DNA of 64,000 nucleotides from Marthasterias glacialis. Its lineage: Eukaryota > Echinodermata > Asteroidea > Forcipulatida > Asteriidae. Shown here in pieces: positions 39,301-51,300 of this stretch (within the stretch, counting starts at the first letter, position 1; every line of letters starts with the position of its first letter). The position numbers were made by a program, and so were the translations under genes. Under the pieces are notes generated by a model. That model had not been told where the DNA came from. It saw only the letters and a list, made by a program, of their open reading frames with translations, and did no database searches. The stretch is from contig OU452219.1 of assembly GCA_911728455.2 (NCBI GenBank), positions 23,619,219 to 23,683,218 on the forward strand, read 5' to 3'.

Positions 39301-42300
39301 GCGGATTTTATACGACACAGGCAGTTCGTTGTGAACCATATCCTTATGCATTATAACTCCCAAAATGGTAGACTAATGAGCAGACAGTAGTGTGTGTGAC
39401 GTTAGTGCAAGGTGCCATACATAAATGTATGAAGGGCAAAATTGAAAATCGGTGGTAAAATGGAACAGTTGAACATATGTAAATGTGCTGCTTGTATGAG
39501 TCTGGTTCCCCTCATGTTTCATACAGTAGTAATCATTACTGAGAAGTACGTTTGTGAAACAGACTCTTCCTGATTTGTATTTAAAAGATAAAAGATTTTG
39601 CTTAACTTTCAGCTGCAATTTGTATAACATAATAATAGTTAAAAGAGATCTGGACCCATTTCATAAAACTGTTAAGCAGAAAATACTGCTCAGCAAAAAG
39701 TGAGTGGGGAAACCAGTCGCAATACTGAAAACTTTATGGAATTTTGCCTGGTAACCTGTTTCTGCTAAGCAATATTTTTCTGTGCTTAGTAAGTTTTTGA
39801 AATTGATGCCTTGGAGGGTGTATTAAACACTCCTTAAAATGGGAAAATAAATGGGGTTGATATTAGTCATCAAATTTAGTGGTTTGCTGTCATTCTGTCG
39901 CTATCTGATTAGACCATTTGAGAAATGATTGTGTTCGTCATCGAATAAAAGTATTGCTCGATAATCACACCTACTGAATGGTACAGCACGACCCTGGGAG
40001 GGCGTGAAGTCAAGGTCACCCTGCATCCCAGGGTTAAAAGAAAGCGATAACTCAACATCGATGGATTGCATATGAGAGTAATGGGACCCTTTGGAACACT
40101 AGGTGGCAGCAGACTTGCCAGGTAACCTTCCATTGTTTGCATAGTTATGAGCATGCGCACATTTCCGAGAACAGTGGATTTACCTGGTAAGTCTGCTGCC
40201 ACCTAGTGTCCTGAAAAGTCTCCCATTATATCCCCCCATGGAATTGTATTAACTATCAGGCTTGGCCTTCGTTTGTTTTCTCTCTTTTTGAAGGTGGATG
40301 AATTCAGCCTGTCGGATCCAGTGGAGTGCATCTGTGCCGTCTCCCCTGAGCTCTTCACCCTGGTCAGAGAATGTAACAAAGACGTCATCTTCAGTATTCC
40401 CTGTAAAGCTATCATTGGATGGACTGACAATCCACGCAAGTAAGACAAGTATTAACATTTGGCCGTATTTCATGGCGCTGCTAACCCGGGAATTCTACGC
40501 TTACAGACCCCTGTAAAGTGCATAATTCTTTGGGCAGTAAGAGAAGAATTCTCTGGGAAGCAGCATCATGACGTTGGGCTTGGATCTCTGTGGACCCCAA
40601 GTTCATGACGCCACGTACCACAGAGTTTTGCGCTTGCAGTGCACTTTAAAGTACACAAATCTTTTGGCTGGAAGTAGGTGGAGAATGGTGTCATGAAACT
40701 GGGTCTGTAACTCTTATTGTACATCACGCAAATATCTTACAGTACTTTGGAGTAAATATGGATGTAAATACACAAGTTTTAGGGCTGAACAGGGTGTGAA
40801 AACATCCAGAAACAATTAGAGGGTAGCATCAGTACAGGATGAGTACCTTTAACTTCTGGGGAGAAGGGGTGGTGTCTAAGAAGAACGGGGATTTTGAACA
40901 AAATATATTAAAATCTGCATTTTGTTTCTGAAATGGATTGAACCTTGATTGATCATTGAAGGCAATTTATAAAAAGTTACGTGATGAAGGCATCGTGCTG
41001 TATCACATATATTTTCTGATTTGATGAATGCACCCTGAATACTGTTAGTTCTGTGCAAAGATTATAGAATGTACTCTCGGCATCAGAGACAATAGTTATA
41101 AATTGAACTGAAAGGAAGGTGAACTACAGAAATGCCCAAAATAGAAAATGTATTCAACAGAAATTATGATGTTAATTTGGCACAGATAGATTTATAGTGG
41201 AAACATTTTCCTATAATGGAAACGATTTCCTATAATGGAAACGATTTCCTGTAATAGAAACGATTTCCTATAATGGAAACAATTTCCTATAATGGAAACA
41301 ATTTCCTGTAATAGAAACGATTTCCTATAATGGAAATGATTTCCTAAGTTAGTTCTTGTGGGCCTCTATGACAGTAATCTAATTGTACAAAATGGTTTTG
41401 TGTGTTTTATCTGTTCCAGTCTCAAGGTATACTTTAACGAGGGCAACTGTGTTCGGATACGCATTCCAGACGAGCATTTAGACGAGACTCCTGAAATGGT
41501 GAAGAGACTGACAGCTGTCACATCTGGAATCAAGGTCTGTGGGTCAAAAAAATGGTCCAAATTGTCCACATATTACAGTGGCAGTTAGGAAGAGTTATGG
41601 TGTCGGGCCCTCGTGGCTCTGTGCATCAGCTGGTGCTGGGCGGAGTTTGTGTGTGATTTATTTATACTTTGTCTAGTCCAGAGGGTTGGAGTTAGCAGAA
41701 TTCCATCAAGAAGGTCATAATACTTAGGAGCAGTCCTCTCAAGGAGAAGTAGTCTTTAGTCTCTGGGCAGTTTCTCATACTTGTGAAGACTCTTATGGTC
41801 ATGGTGAATCTTCTGTATTTGATATCAACTCGGATGCTCTTCTGACTTAAGTCACCTATTGCATTTTTCAAAACTGAAATTTCAAGACTTGGTTATTGAA
41901 ACGGGTAGCTACGGTTCTCAAAAGTAAGTGTACACTGTTGAGATAAGTTCTTACAGCAAACCAGCACAGTGCCCTCGATGTCTAAACTCTTTTGAAGATC
42001 AGTCAAGAGAGTGCTTCTGATTATGTGTGAAACGCTCATCTCTCCATGTTATTTGGTCATCGGCTTTACAATTCCGAAGCCTTTGATAAGGAGTTTGTGA
42101 ATGTCCTCATTACCGAAAGCACTTGACGTCAAAATTGTTGATGATGCTTATTCCATATCTACAGTATGTGCTAGTATTGTTGTAATGCTAGCACCGACCT
42201 CCTTCATGCAAATGTGAATAAATAGCAAAATTGATAGTACAAAATCGACAATTGTGATTCACTTCTCATGCTTGTCCTTTAAGGTGTGAACAAGTCTGAT

Positions 42301-45300
42301 GGTTATATTTTCCCTCATGCACAACTTAAAATTGTATTCATATTAACCCATAGACTGATCTAAGTCTCGTCTTTCTCTCCCCCACTCTCTCTCTCTTTCT
42401 CTTTCTACAGACTCAGGAAATCACCTTGCTGCGTAACGGGCTTGGCCAGCTTGGTTTCCATGTCCACTATCAGGGTATTGTGGTAGAAGTGGATCCCTAT
42501 GGCTGGGCATGGCAAGCTGGCCTCAGGAAGGGGGCCAGGCTGGTTGAGGTTAGTTCAGTTCAATGCCTTTAAATTGATTGAAAAAGTGAAAATGCACAGT
42601 TTTTTCTAAAACATGATGGGGAATATATGCAGGAACAATGTTTAAAAAAAAATTGCAAGAATAAGTTGTTTTTATTTTAATTAAAATGCTAAGGGCTCTT
42701 GGAAATTATGTTTAACGCTCTTGCAATTTCTCCCCCCAAAAAATTACAGTTTGATAAAAAGTGCAACTGTTTTTAAATTAAGATTTGTATAGCAGAGATA
42801 TTTAAAAAGTAAGAAAATAAAGAGCTTTGCCGTGAAGAAAAGTGAAATGAACCAGCCATAGCCTAACATTGTCGTCTTTGACCATCAGTAGAGGAGGGTA
42901 TTACTAAAGGAATAAAAGAGCAAGAAACCAGACTAAAATAACCAGTCTTAAACAGCTCCAGCCGTGTCTTTATCAGCCGTTTAATACCAGGTCAACACAG
43001 TCATGTGACCACCTTTTAACCAATAGGAATGCCTTAACTGTCTTGGATATTTATAAATGATCAATGAAGTAATGAATTGAAGTGTAATTTCTTGGTTTTT
43101 CTGATCCTCTAGATCTGTGAGATAGCCGTGTGTACCCAAAGTCACGATGAAATGATTGATCTTCTCAGAACCTCACAAACTGTCAAAGTTCTTGTTGTGC
43201 CACCCCATGAAGATGGCAGCCCAAGAAGGTAAAAGCTTTGCATTTCTATTCTGAGTGTTCATGATAATATCGTTCTTTGTAAGAAATCCTCAAAGGCATT
43301 TTTACCTCCAGATTTTTGAGGTCCTTTCACAAGATACTCAGAATTCTTATTTTTGTTGACTTTCTGCTGAGATTTTTTTTTTAAATTGGCCTTCGATCCA
43401 TTTTCATAAACCACAATGAATTAATCTGCTGAGCAAAAAATTGTGGGGAACCAGCCACAACCAATATACATAACAGGACACTTTAACTGGTAACCCGTAA
43501 CTGCTTAGCAAGATTTGTTTGTGCTCAACCTATATGTGTGTTGAGAGGTAAGCAACCAAATGCAGTCAGGGCCCAATTTCATCACTCTGCTTACCATAAG
43601 CGTAACAGTAGTAGAAAAATCTGCAACTGACGGAAGCGTATTTCACAGGTTAGCAAGGAATTTTTGCTTGTGCACTTGCGTACTTCACGGCACCAAGCAT
43701 TCTTTGCTTACACAGCTAGTGCAGAAATTTGATGCTAATCTTGTATTAAAGTGGAGAATGGTGACTGCAAGCGCTGAATTCTGCAGTAAGCAGAGCCATG
43801 AAATCGTCCCCTGGCCTTAATCATTTAAGTTAGAAGAAGGGTCTTGCAGACCAAACTTGAGCTCAACCTGTTAGTTAGACTTCTGGTCTGGACTTTGGGG
43901 AGTCAGGTCGCATTAGCCACTCTTGTTTATAAGTTGGTCGATTGACATCGATATACTTTCTCGACAACCTGTTTAAGACACAGTTTAGTCTTCTGTGTAG
44001 GTTAACAAGAGGGAAAGCAAGACAAGGCTAATTCAGTAAGGAGTGGGATTAGGAGATTTATTTTCCTCGTCCAGTTCATGAGAATTGAGCAGGTAACAGG
44101 ATGGGACAAGGAGTTAGTCCATCTGTTTGACCTGGTGACACATGGCTTATTTCCCAAAGGTCGTGAATTGCAACTTGATACCCAATTGCTGTGTTCCATC
44201 ACTTTGCATTCAATTTGAGATTGAAGTAATTTGTCACCCCTTTTTTTTTTAACGAAGAGACTGTTGTAAATTTCAAACTGGTTTGCAACTTTTAAAAAAT
44301 TCCACTTGCCAATGATAGCTATGGATGGTTTTGAGGGGCGAAACCCCATTGATTTCAACAATGAGGGTCAGTCAGTTTTGATGCAATTTATAGCATGCAG
44401 TTCATTACTTTTCTTGTTTTTCACGAAGGGGTAGCACTCCTATTGACTACGATGCAGCCTTACCCCACACTGGCAAGACACCCTTCAATAGAAGCTACAG
44501 CAGTGGCAAAGGAGGTCATAGCTACCGTGCAGCTATCACAATAAGCAGAGGTAAGAGTGGTATGTTACATTGATTAGTAGACATTGATAAACATACATAT
44601 ACACTAATCCGAGCAGCTCGTTCATGGTGGTTTACACCACTGCAGCTATGGCCACCGCATGTGCGGATCGACGAACACACTGTGAATCCTCCATGCTGAT
44701 TGGTACATATACGCGGCTGATGCGCTGTTGTCGCGTTAAGTGCGCGTGCAGCGGCCATAGCTGCGGTGGTGTAAACCAGCATGAATGAGCTGCTTGGATT
44801 AGTGTATACCTCATCCAAGAGAGCATTTTTGAAGAACTAGCTGTGTTGAATATAATGAAAAAGCTTTTATTATTTCTGTTTGCTCAATTTTTTCTGAGTA
44901 TATTGATACAAAAATCTTGTTTTGTATGTGATATAAAAAGAACTTAATGCTCATGGTCTTCATGTTGAATGAACACTTAAAAATTTCTAACTTTTAATAT
45001 TAAAGACATGGGTTATATTTTTATGAGTTGATATATATTTTCCCTCCTCAGATGGAAGAACCGGCCATGGGTCACACTCAAGGTCAGTCACAACACCTGG
45101 TACCCTTGCCTCTATCTCCCACACCCGAACCGCCTCAGAAATGTCCAGATCCAGCGAAGACCCTGACAATCCAAACACCGTCCGAAACGCCATCGCCACG
45201 CTTGAGCGACGCATCACCCACCAGCAGGAACCCCGTGTCGGAGGTCAACATCGGTATCGCGCCACAGTCAACTACTGGAAGGAGGTGAACCAGGCAAACC

Positions 45301-48300
45301 GGATGGCCATCAGAGATTCCAGCACCTCTTCAGGCCACGGCACGCTAGATAGCAGGGGCTCTCGAGACGGGACAGAGATGACATTTTCACGGATGGCCAA
45401 TGACAGACGCAGTGCGAGGGAGCTCAGGCCGCGCCTTCATGAGACTCCGGCAAGGCTGCAAAGCTCTCAGGAAGAGCTTGAGCAGATCTCATCACTAGCA
45501 GCGGTCAGGCAGTCTAAGATCATGGGCTCACAGGATGAACTCAATCGAGTAGCTGGTGATGGTAGCTCACATGCCAGACAGAACTCAATGGAGGATAAAC
45601 TAGAACCTTACACCAGAGGCAGAGGTAAGATCAATACTCTCTCTTCCCTTGTGACAGAAGAATGGAAATCGTGAACCAGATAGAAATCATCAACCAAACA
45701 GAAACCATGGACCAAATAGAAATCATCAACCAAATAGAAATCATCAACCAAATAGAAACCATCAACCAAATAGAAATCATCAACCAAATACAATTCATCA
45801 ACCAAATAGAAATATCATTTAAATAGAAACCAAGAACAAAATAAATCTCATGATCCAAACAGGAAATATGGACCAAATACAAATCATGAATGTGAAGATG
45901 CAAAGATATGTGATACACAATATTTGTCATTCGTTGACAGTCCAGTGCATATCTGTTTTGTTTCTCACAGTTTTACATTTTATTCTATTTTAAAAATGTG
46001 ATATTAACGAAGTTTTTCAACTCAAGAGAATATTTAGTGCTGCTTGGTACAACTGTTGGCTCCTAAAATACGCCAACTCCTCACGGTTCAGTAACAAACA
46101 AAATTGTCTGATCGTCCTACAGTTTTGTCCGACTCATCTAAGTCCCCATGGCAACGGTCAGGACACCATCAGCAATCTGCAACATACCCCGAGGGGAATC
46201 GTGAGCGAGGGAATCCTCCCCCATTTGCCATGCCCAACAGTCACTACCGAGTGGTGAGTAAACGAAAACAAACAAATCTTATCTAATGTTTCATTGAACT
46301 TGGCCTGAAAAAGTACTCGGTCCTAACTGAAGTGTAAATACAGCCTGAATGACCTGAAAAGTTAATTTGATGTGAAGTTGATTTGACGTGGTGTGTCATG
46401 GCCGAGCGGTTTAGTGCATCAAACTCAACTTCTGGTGCAGGCCTTGACAAATCGCCTGTCCGGTAGCCCGGGACACGGTGAAATTTTGTCAGGGCAACCT
46501 AGGTGTCTGAATGGTCTGCCCGATTGGGCAAGTGCTTTTGTTTAAACAATAACAATTTTACCGTTTAATTCCACTGGGGATTTCCTGATAAAGTGTTCAA
46601 AGCATTAATAAAATCTAAGGTTAACGTTACAAAAATCCTCTCAAAAATTGTTGCGCCATCTTAACTGACGCTTGGTTTCATGTACAATAGCAGTCTGCGG
46701 AATGTGGAACCAGCTCCAATTATTGCAGTCCCACCCCCACTCTTTTGGGCACCACATTCTGTGATGTTCAGCAGATGTTCGGTCTCTGTGATGCACACTG
46801 CGTGATTAACTGCGAGTTTAGCATATCAAAATGTGCTAAATACTTTACTGAACATGTTATCCCATGTCCCATGTAAGTGACCAATGTGACAGTGCTTCCA
46901 CTTCCCAAAATTGAATTTCCTTAAACTGGCTCAAGTTTTTCAAAATTTCCTTAGATTTTTCTTGGAATTTCCTGAGAATTTCCTTAAATAATTGTGGTCA
47001 AAAATACAAATCACACCGTCATACAGCAACTACAACTACATGAAGTTATAAACACATCTTTATCTCAGACCTAAGCTTAGCGTATGATGTAAAGGAAACC
47101 AGACTAACCAAACAGCCACCGGGTGTAACCCTCGGTTCCGCAGTTGCCTCGAAATGGCCACACTTTTTATTAAGACACAAATTTACTGTAATTTTACTTG
47201 ATTGTCTTGATTTGTCTTATATTTCAGCATTTCTTTTAAAAAAATTGTAGTTTTTGCAATTTCCTTAAAATTTCCTTAAGATTTTGGAATTTCCTTAAAT
47301 TTTTCACTTCCATTTTTTTAGGATGTAAGAATTTCCTTAAATTAGGAAATTTCCTTTAGGAGTGCAAGCCCTGCCCCATTTACTCCACCTCTATCTGTAT
47401 TATACCCTGAACTATCCTATAATATCAAGGAGAAAAAAACACTGGACAGACCTAGGAAAGTTGAGGAATTGCCTAAACTGTCCTAGGTTGAAAAAACAGT
47501 CTGCCAACCTGTTTGTTTAATCCTAGGATAGTTAAGGAAAATGTCTCAACTATCCTAGGAGAAAAAACTTGGTGAATGCACCTGTTTTAATCCTAGGATA
47601 GTTAAGGAAATGCCTTAACTATCCTAGGAGAAAAAACTTGGTGAATGCACCTGTTTTAATCCTAGGATAGTTAAGGAAATGCCTTAACTATCCTAGGAGA
47701 AAAAACATGGTGAATGCACCTGTTTTTAATCCTAGGATATTTAAGGAAATGCCTCAACTATCCTTGGCAGCACAGGGTGTATACTCCCAAGGGAGCTGAT
47801 GATGTTTTAAGGAATGAAATAAGATAATGTTTGAGGGCCATGAGCATCACTGAATGACATATTTCAGGAAGCCTCTATTATTGTTATTAAGTCGATATGG
47901 TTCTCAATCGTCCCCGGAAATGGTTTCTTCAGCATTTCATCATTCATTTATTTAAAGTTTTGGATTCTTTCTTTAAAACAATATAAATGAAAAGGCTTGA
48001 TTGGATTAATGATTTATAATTATATCAATCGTCCTAAAAAGAATTTTCCATCTGAATTACTGTCAAACGTACAAGTAATTTGTACATACACATCAATTCT
48101 GTATTTTTGTTTGACCAGTGCGACACATGTGTTGTATGAATGATATAATAATATACAGGTACAGTTGACTCTCGTTAATACAAGGTCCGCCGGACTGGCC
48201 CGTTTTTCTCGTATTAACCGAACCTTGTATTATCTGAGCGCGGTATCAACAATGCACAGTGCATGACATAATGGACGCACGTGTATAAATGCACCCGTAC

Positions 48301-51300
48301 TGCAATGGAAACTGCATAACTGTGATCATATACATGTACATGTACCATACAAACATACAACCTTTTGGGCAAATAAAACTGTTTTGATTTAAATAATTTG
48401 TTTCGAAAATCAATTTATGAAAACAATTTACATTTTTCATGACTGAAAAAAAGAGCGCATATGACTTTAACTTGCCGTTCTTGGCAGCCAGTTTTGGTCG
48501 CAACAGCCAACATGACATGTTGAATGTTGATTTTCATTGTTTTCACACCTTAGTAAGGTCACAGTAATGTGAGATAGCTCATTGCTAAGGCGGGATACCT
48601 TCGAACAATAAACGGTCTGGTGTCCACCTCTCATCTGCGTTGTACTACCGTTCAATAGACTGGTACCATTGCCAACGCTCAAATAGCACCTCTATTGATC
48701 ATGATCAACGGAGCGGTAGCACATGTTTTGAAAGGCTGGGACGTCAATTTTTCACCTCAATGAAGGTAACCTATCGATGCCCAACAATTCATTCCCCAAA
48801 CTTGCTATAAAAGTAAGACAAACAATACATTTGCTCATTACGGGACTGCAAGAATACCTCGTATTATCCGTGTTCTCGTTATGGCCGTGCTCGTATCATC
48901 TGTATTTAAATGATTAAAACAGACACGGGGCAGTTCGGGACCGGCAAAATACCTCGTATAAACCGGAACCTCGTAACATCCGAGCTCGTATTAACGAGAG
49001 CCGACTGTATTATCTAAAATGCACCAATTAATAGGGGAAAAACACATGATAAACAGCTGTGGTTGAGCCAAGATTTTACTTTCTATTCCAGTAAGGCCAC
49101 ATCCCAATCAAGCCACTTTGGCTATGGCCGTTGGCTGCAGCTGAAAATCCAGCTATGGCCACAGCTGCTGCCATCAATTCAAACTTGGCCATTGTTAGAA
49201 TGTTGAAAGCTATTTAAAACAAAGTCTGGTTACAGCTTATGGTGGAATTGGTTGATTCACAACCAGCTATCTCTGAAACGAAATTGCCGAGATGACATAC
49301 ACAAGAATTACATGCCATCCTATGACATCATTGAATGTCAACCTGGCACAAAAGTCCCACAAGGCGATACAATAATAATATGCAATATTAAAGCTATGTC
49401 TGGTCAACAGAGGGCTCCCTTTTTATTGATGTAGACTGAGACTGGTCATTGCCCTGTCTAGCATTTTGAATGGGAATTTGGGCAGGGGTGTCTTGGATAC
49501 CGTCGTCTAGGTTGTAATGCAGGGAAGTAGAGATTCCTGTAGAATAGCTTGCATAGTTACTCTATGACATGACGACCATGTATTGGGAGACAATTACTGT
49601 GCTTGAGAAGGTAAATAATGCAGTTTTGAATTGAATGAATCGATCATGAAACAAAATTAGTTCTGACAAATTGTCAAAATGTTACATCAAAAAATGATAA
49701 TCAAACATGCTGGGAAGTTTTATCATAGCAGATATTTTTTATAAGTTCCGGATGCACAATTAGAAACACTTTCCCCATTACCAATGCATGAGTATAAAAC
49801 AGTGTATTTTTATGAAAAATAAAAAAGATTTTTAAGGTTCTTTTTTGAGGAAAAACCACAACAACAACCGGCACCCCATGTTGATGAACTAACGACCGCT
49901 AGTGTAAAGTATAGGTGCTCTTTTAAATATTTTATTGACCCCTTACACACATGTCACATGAGGCAACTGTGCCATGCTCACCCTTTTGGGAATCATTAGG
50001 TATATGTGTGAACGCTGCTTTGCCTAAAATGCACACTACACTGTATAAAATACAGTGACATTGACTTCCAAAATGGCGCAACCAAAATTATTGTAATGAT
50101 GACGTCAGTTGAAGTGGCTCAATAGAAACATTCTATACAAGGTGTATACTCTGGGTAAATATTGTCAGAGAACTTCGAAAAGTACGAAGAATCTCAGGAA
50201 TTTATCCTGCATTCTCAGGTCTCATCTCTGCCAGATGTCATCAATTTTATTATGAACTTTAACATTACAAAAATTCATTCATAAATATCAGTTAACAGAG
50301 AAAGGCTGATACACACTGTAAGCTATGTTTCTCCAATACTAAATCTTAAAATTTTGTTTTTCCCCCTTCATTTTTCTTTCTAGCCCCCCAAACACACAAC
50401 CGGTGGGGACTCTCTTGGAATGACCAACAGTGATGAGAAATGGTACGACACCCATGATGACCTCAATGGTTACCACGACAGCCGCATTGCCACGTCACAT
50501 GACAACGTTGCTGAGCCAAGCTACAGTATGGTACCTGTAAGCCTACCAGTTCAGCAAGGTATCCCTGGGGAGTACAGAGACAGTGAACTGTATGGCAAGC
50601 CTGAACGTTATAGTCCAACAGAGCATTTATATCCTGAGCAGCGGACACCGGGCGAGTTGGAACAGCAGCATCTGCAGCAGCAGCAGAGGGTCGGTAGGCC
50701 CACTCCGATAACAAGCAATCTCAACCTCCCCACAGCAAGCAGCTCTAATCTGAGCGATGTCTCGTTACACTCTCACTCTACACACTCCAGCGGATCAAGC
50801 CAACGAGGGGGTGACTATCGAGAGATTGGGAGTCTACGGTCTCATGGAGGCAGTCTACCGCGCACTCCCATGGTTACCAGAAGTCCCGAGCAGAGCCGTA
50901 GGAGTACGGTACACGGCACTGGACCTAGAGATTATATGAGTAGTGGACACAGGAGAGCTGGTCCGTCTGCTTCATCCAGTAGTAGTATCAGCGAAAGTAG
51001 TACTAGTCCAAGAATTGCTCGCAGGTGAGTTTGATACACAGTGAGTTCCCAGAAAATCTTTGGTGTTTTGTTCCCTGGTGAATGATTAATTTCCAGCAAT
51101 TTTAGAAAAGAAAAGGACTACAACTTATGCATATTTTTTAGAGGCAGCTGTTTAACCAGGGATGAGACTTTTCAGACTTTGTTCATGTCTGCGTGTTAAA
51201 AAAAATAGCTGTTCTTTTCTTCAGATGTAAAGAAAACAAACTCTGATCTATTTCTCTCGAGCTGAATATACTTTTCACAAAAGCTCCTTGAAACCTTTAA

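Larger units (their letters stand above)
36606..40293 (+). other. SIPA1L intron 9
   Basis: 3.69 kb, phase 0. Contains a palindromic element (37030-37315), a possible 42-nt cassette exon (37435-37476), a candidate inverted-repeat element around 38448-38692, a tRNA-like SINE head (39095-39172), another palindromic element (39651-39813) and a 148-bp MITE (40080-40227). Confidence 0.75.
40440..41419 (+). other. SIPA1L intron 10
   Basis: 980 bp, phase 2. Begins with palindromic repeat fragments (about 40468-40720) and ends with the 19-bp tandem array. Confidence 0.8.
46254..50383 (+). other. SIPA1L intron 16
   Basis: 4.13 kb, phase 0, the longest intron between recognised exons. Contains a tRNA-like SINE head (46390-46440), a possible hAT-like element (46890-47373), a hairpin array (47449-47770) and a pogo-like element (48162-49006). 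49090-49200 has ggctatggcc/ggccacagc words reminiscent of the AAGGCYGTGTC family. 49200-50383 is featureless. Confidence 0.8.

Noticed and set aside
41193..41344. CRISPR-like array
   Set aside because: The 19-bp units abut directly with no unique spacers; the context is a eukaryotic intron. The same applies to the other arrays here.
45028..45288. Alternative open frame over the first part of exon 15 (proline/threonine-rich)
   Set aside because: Exon phase from exon 14 and the 573-nt continuous main frame select the other frame.
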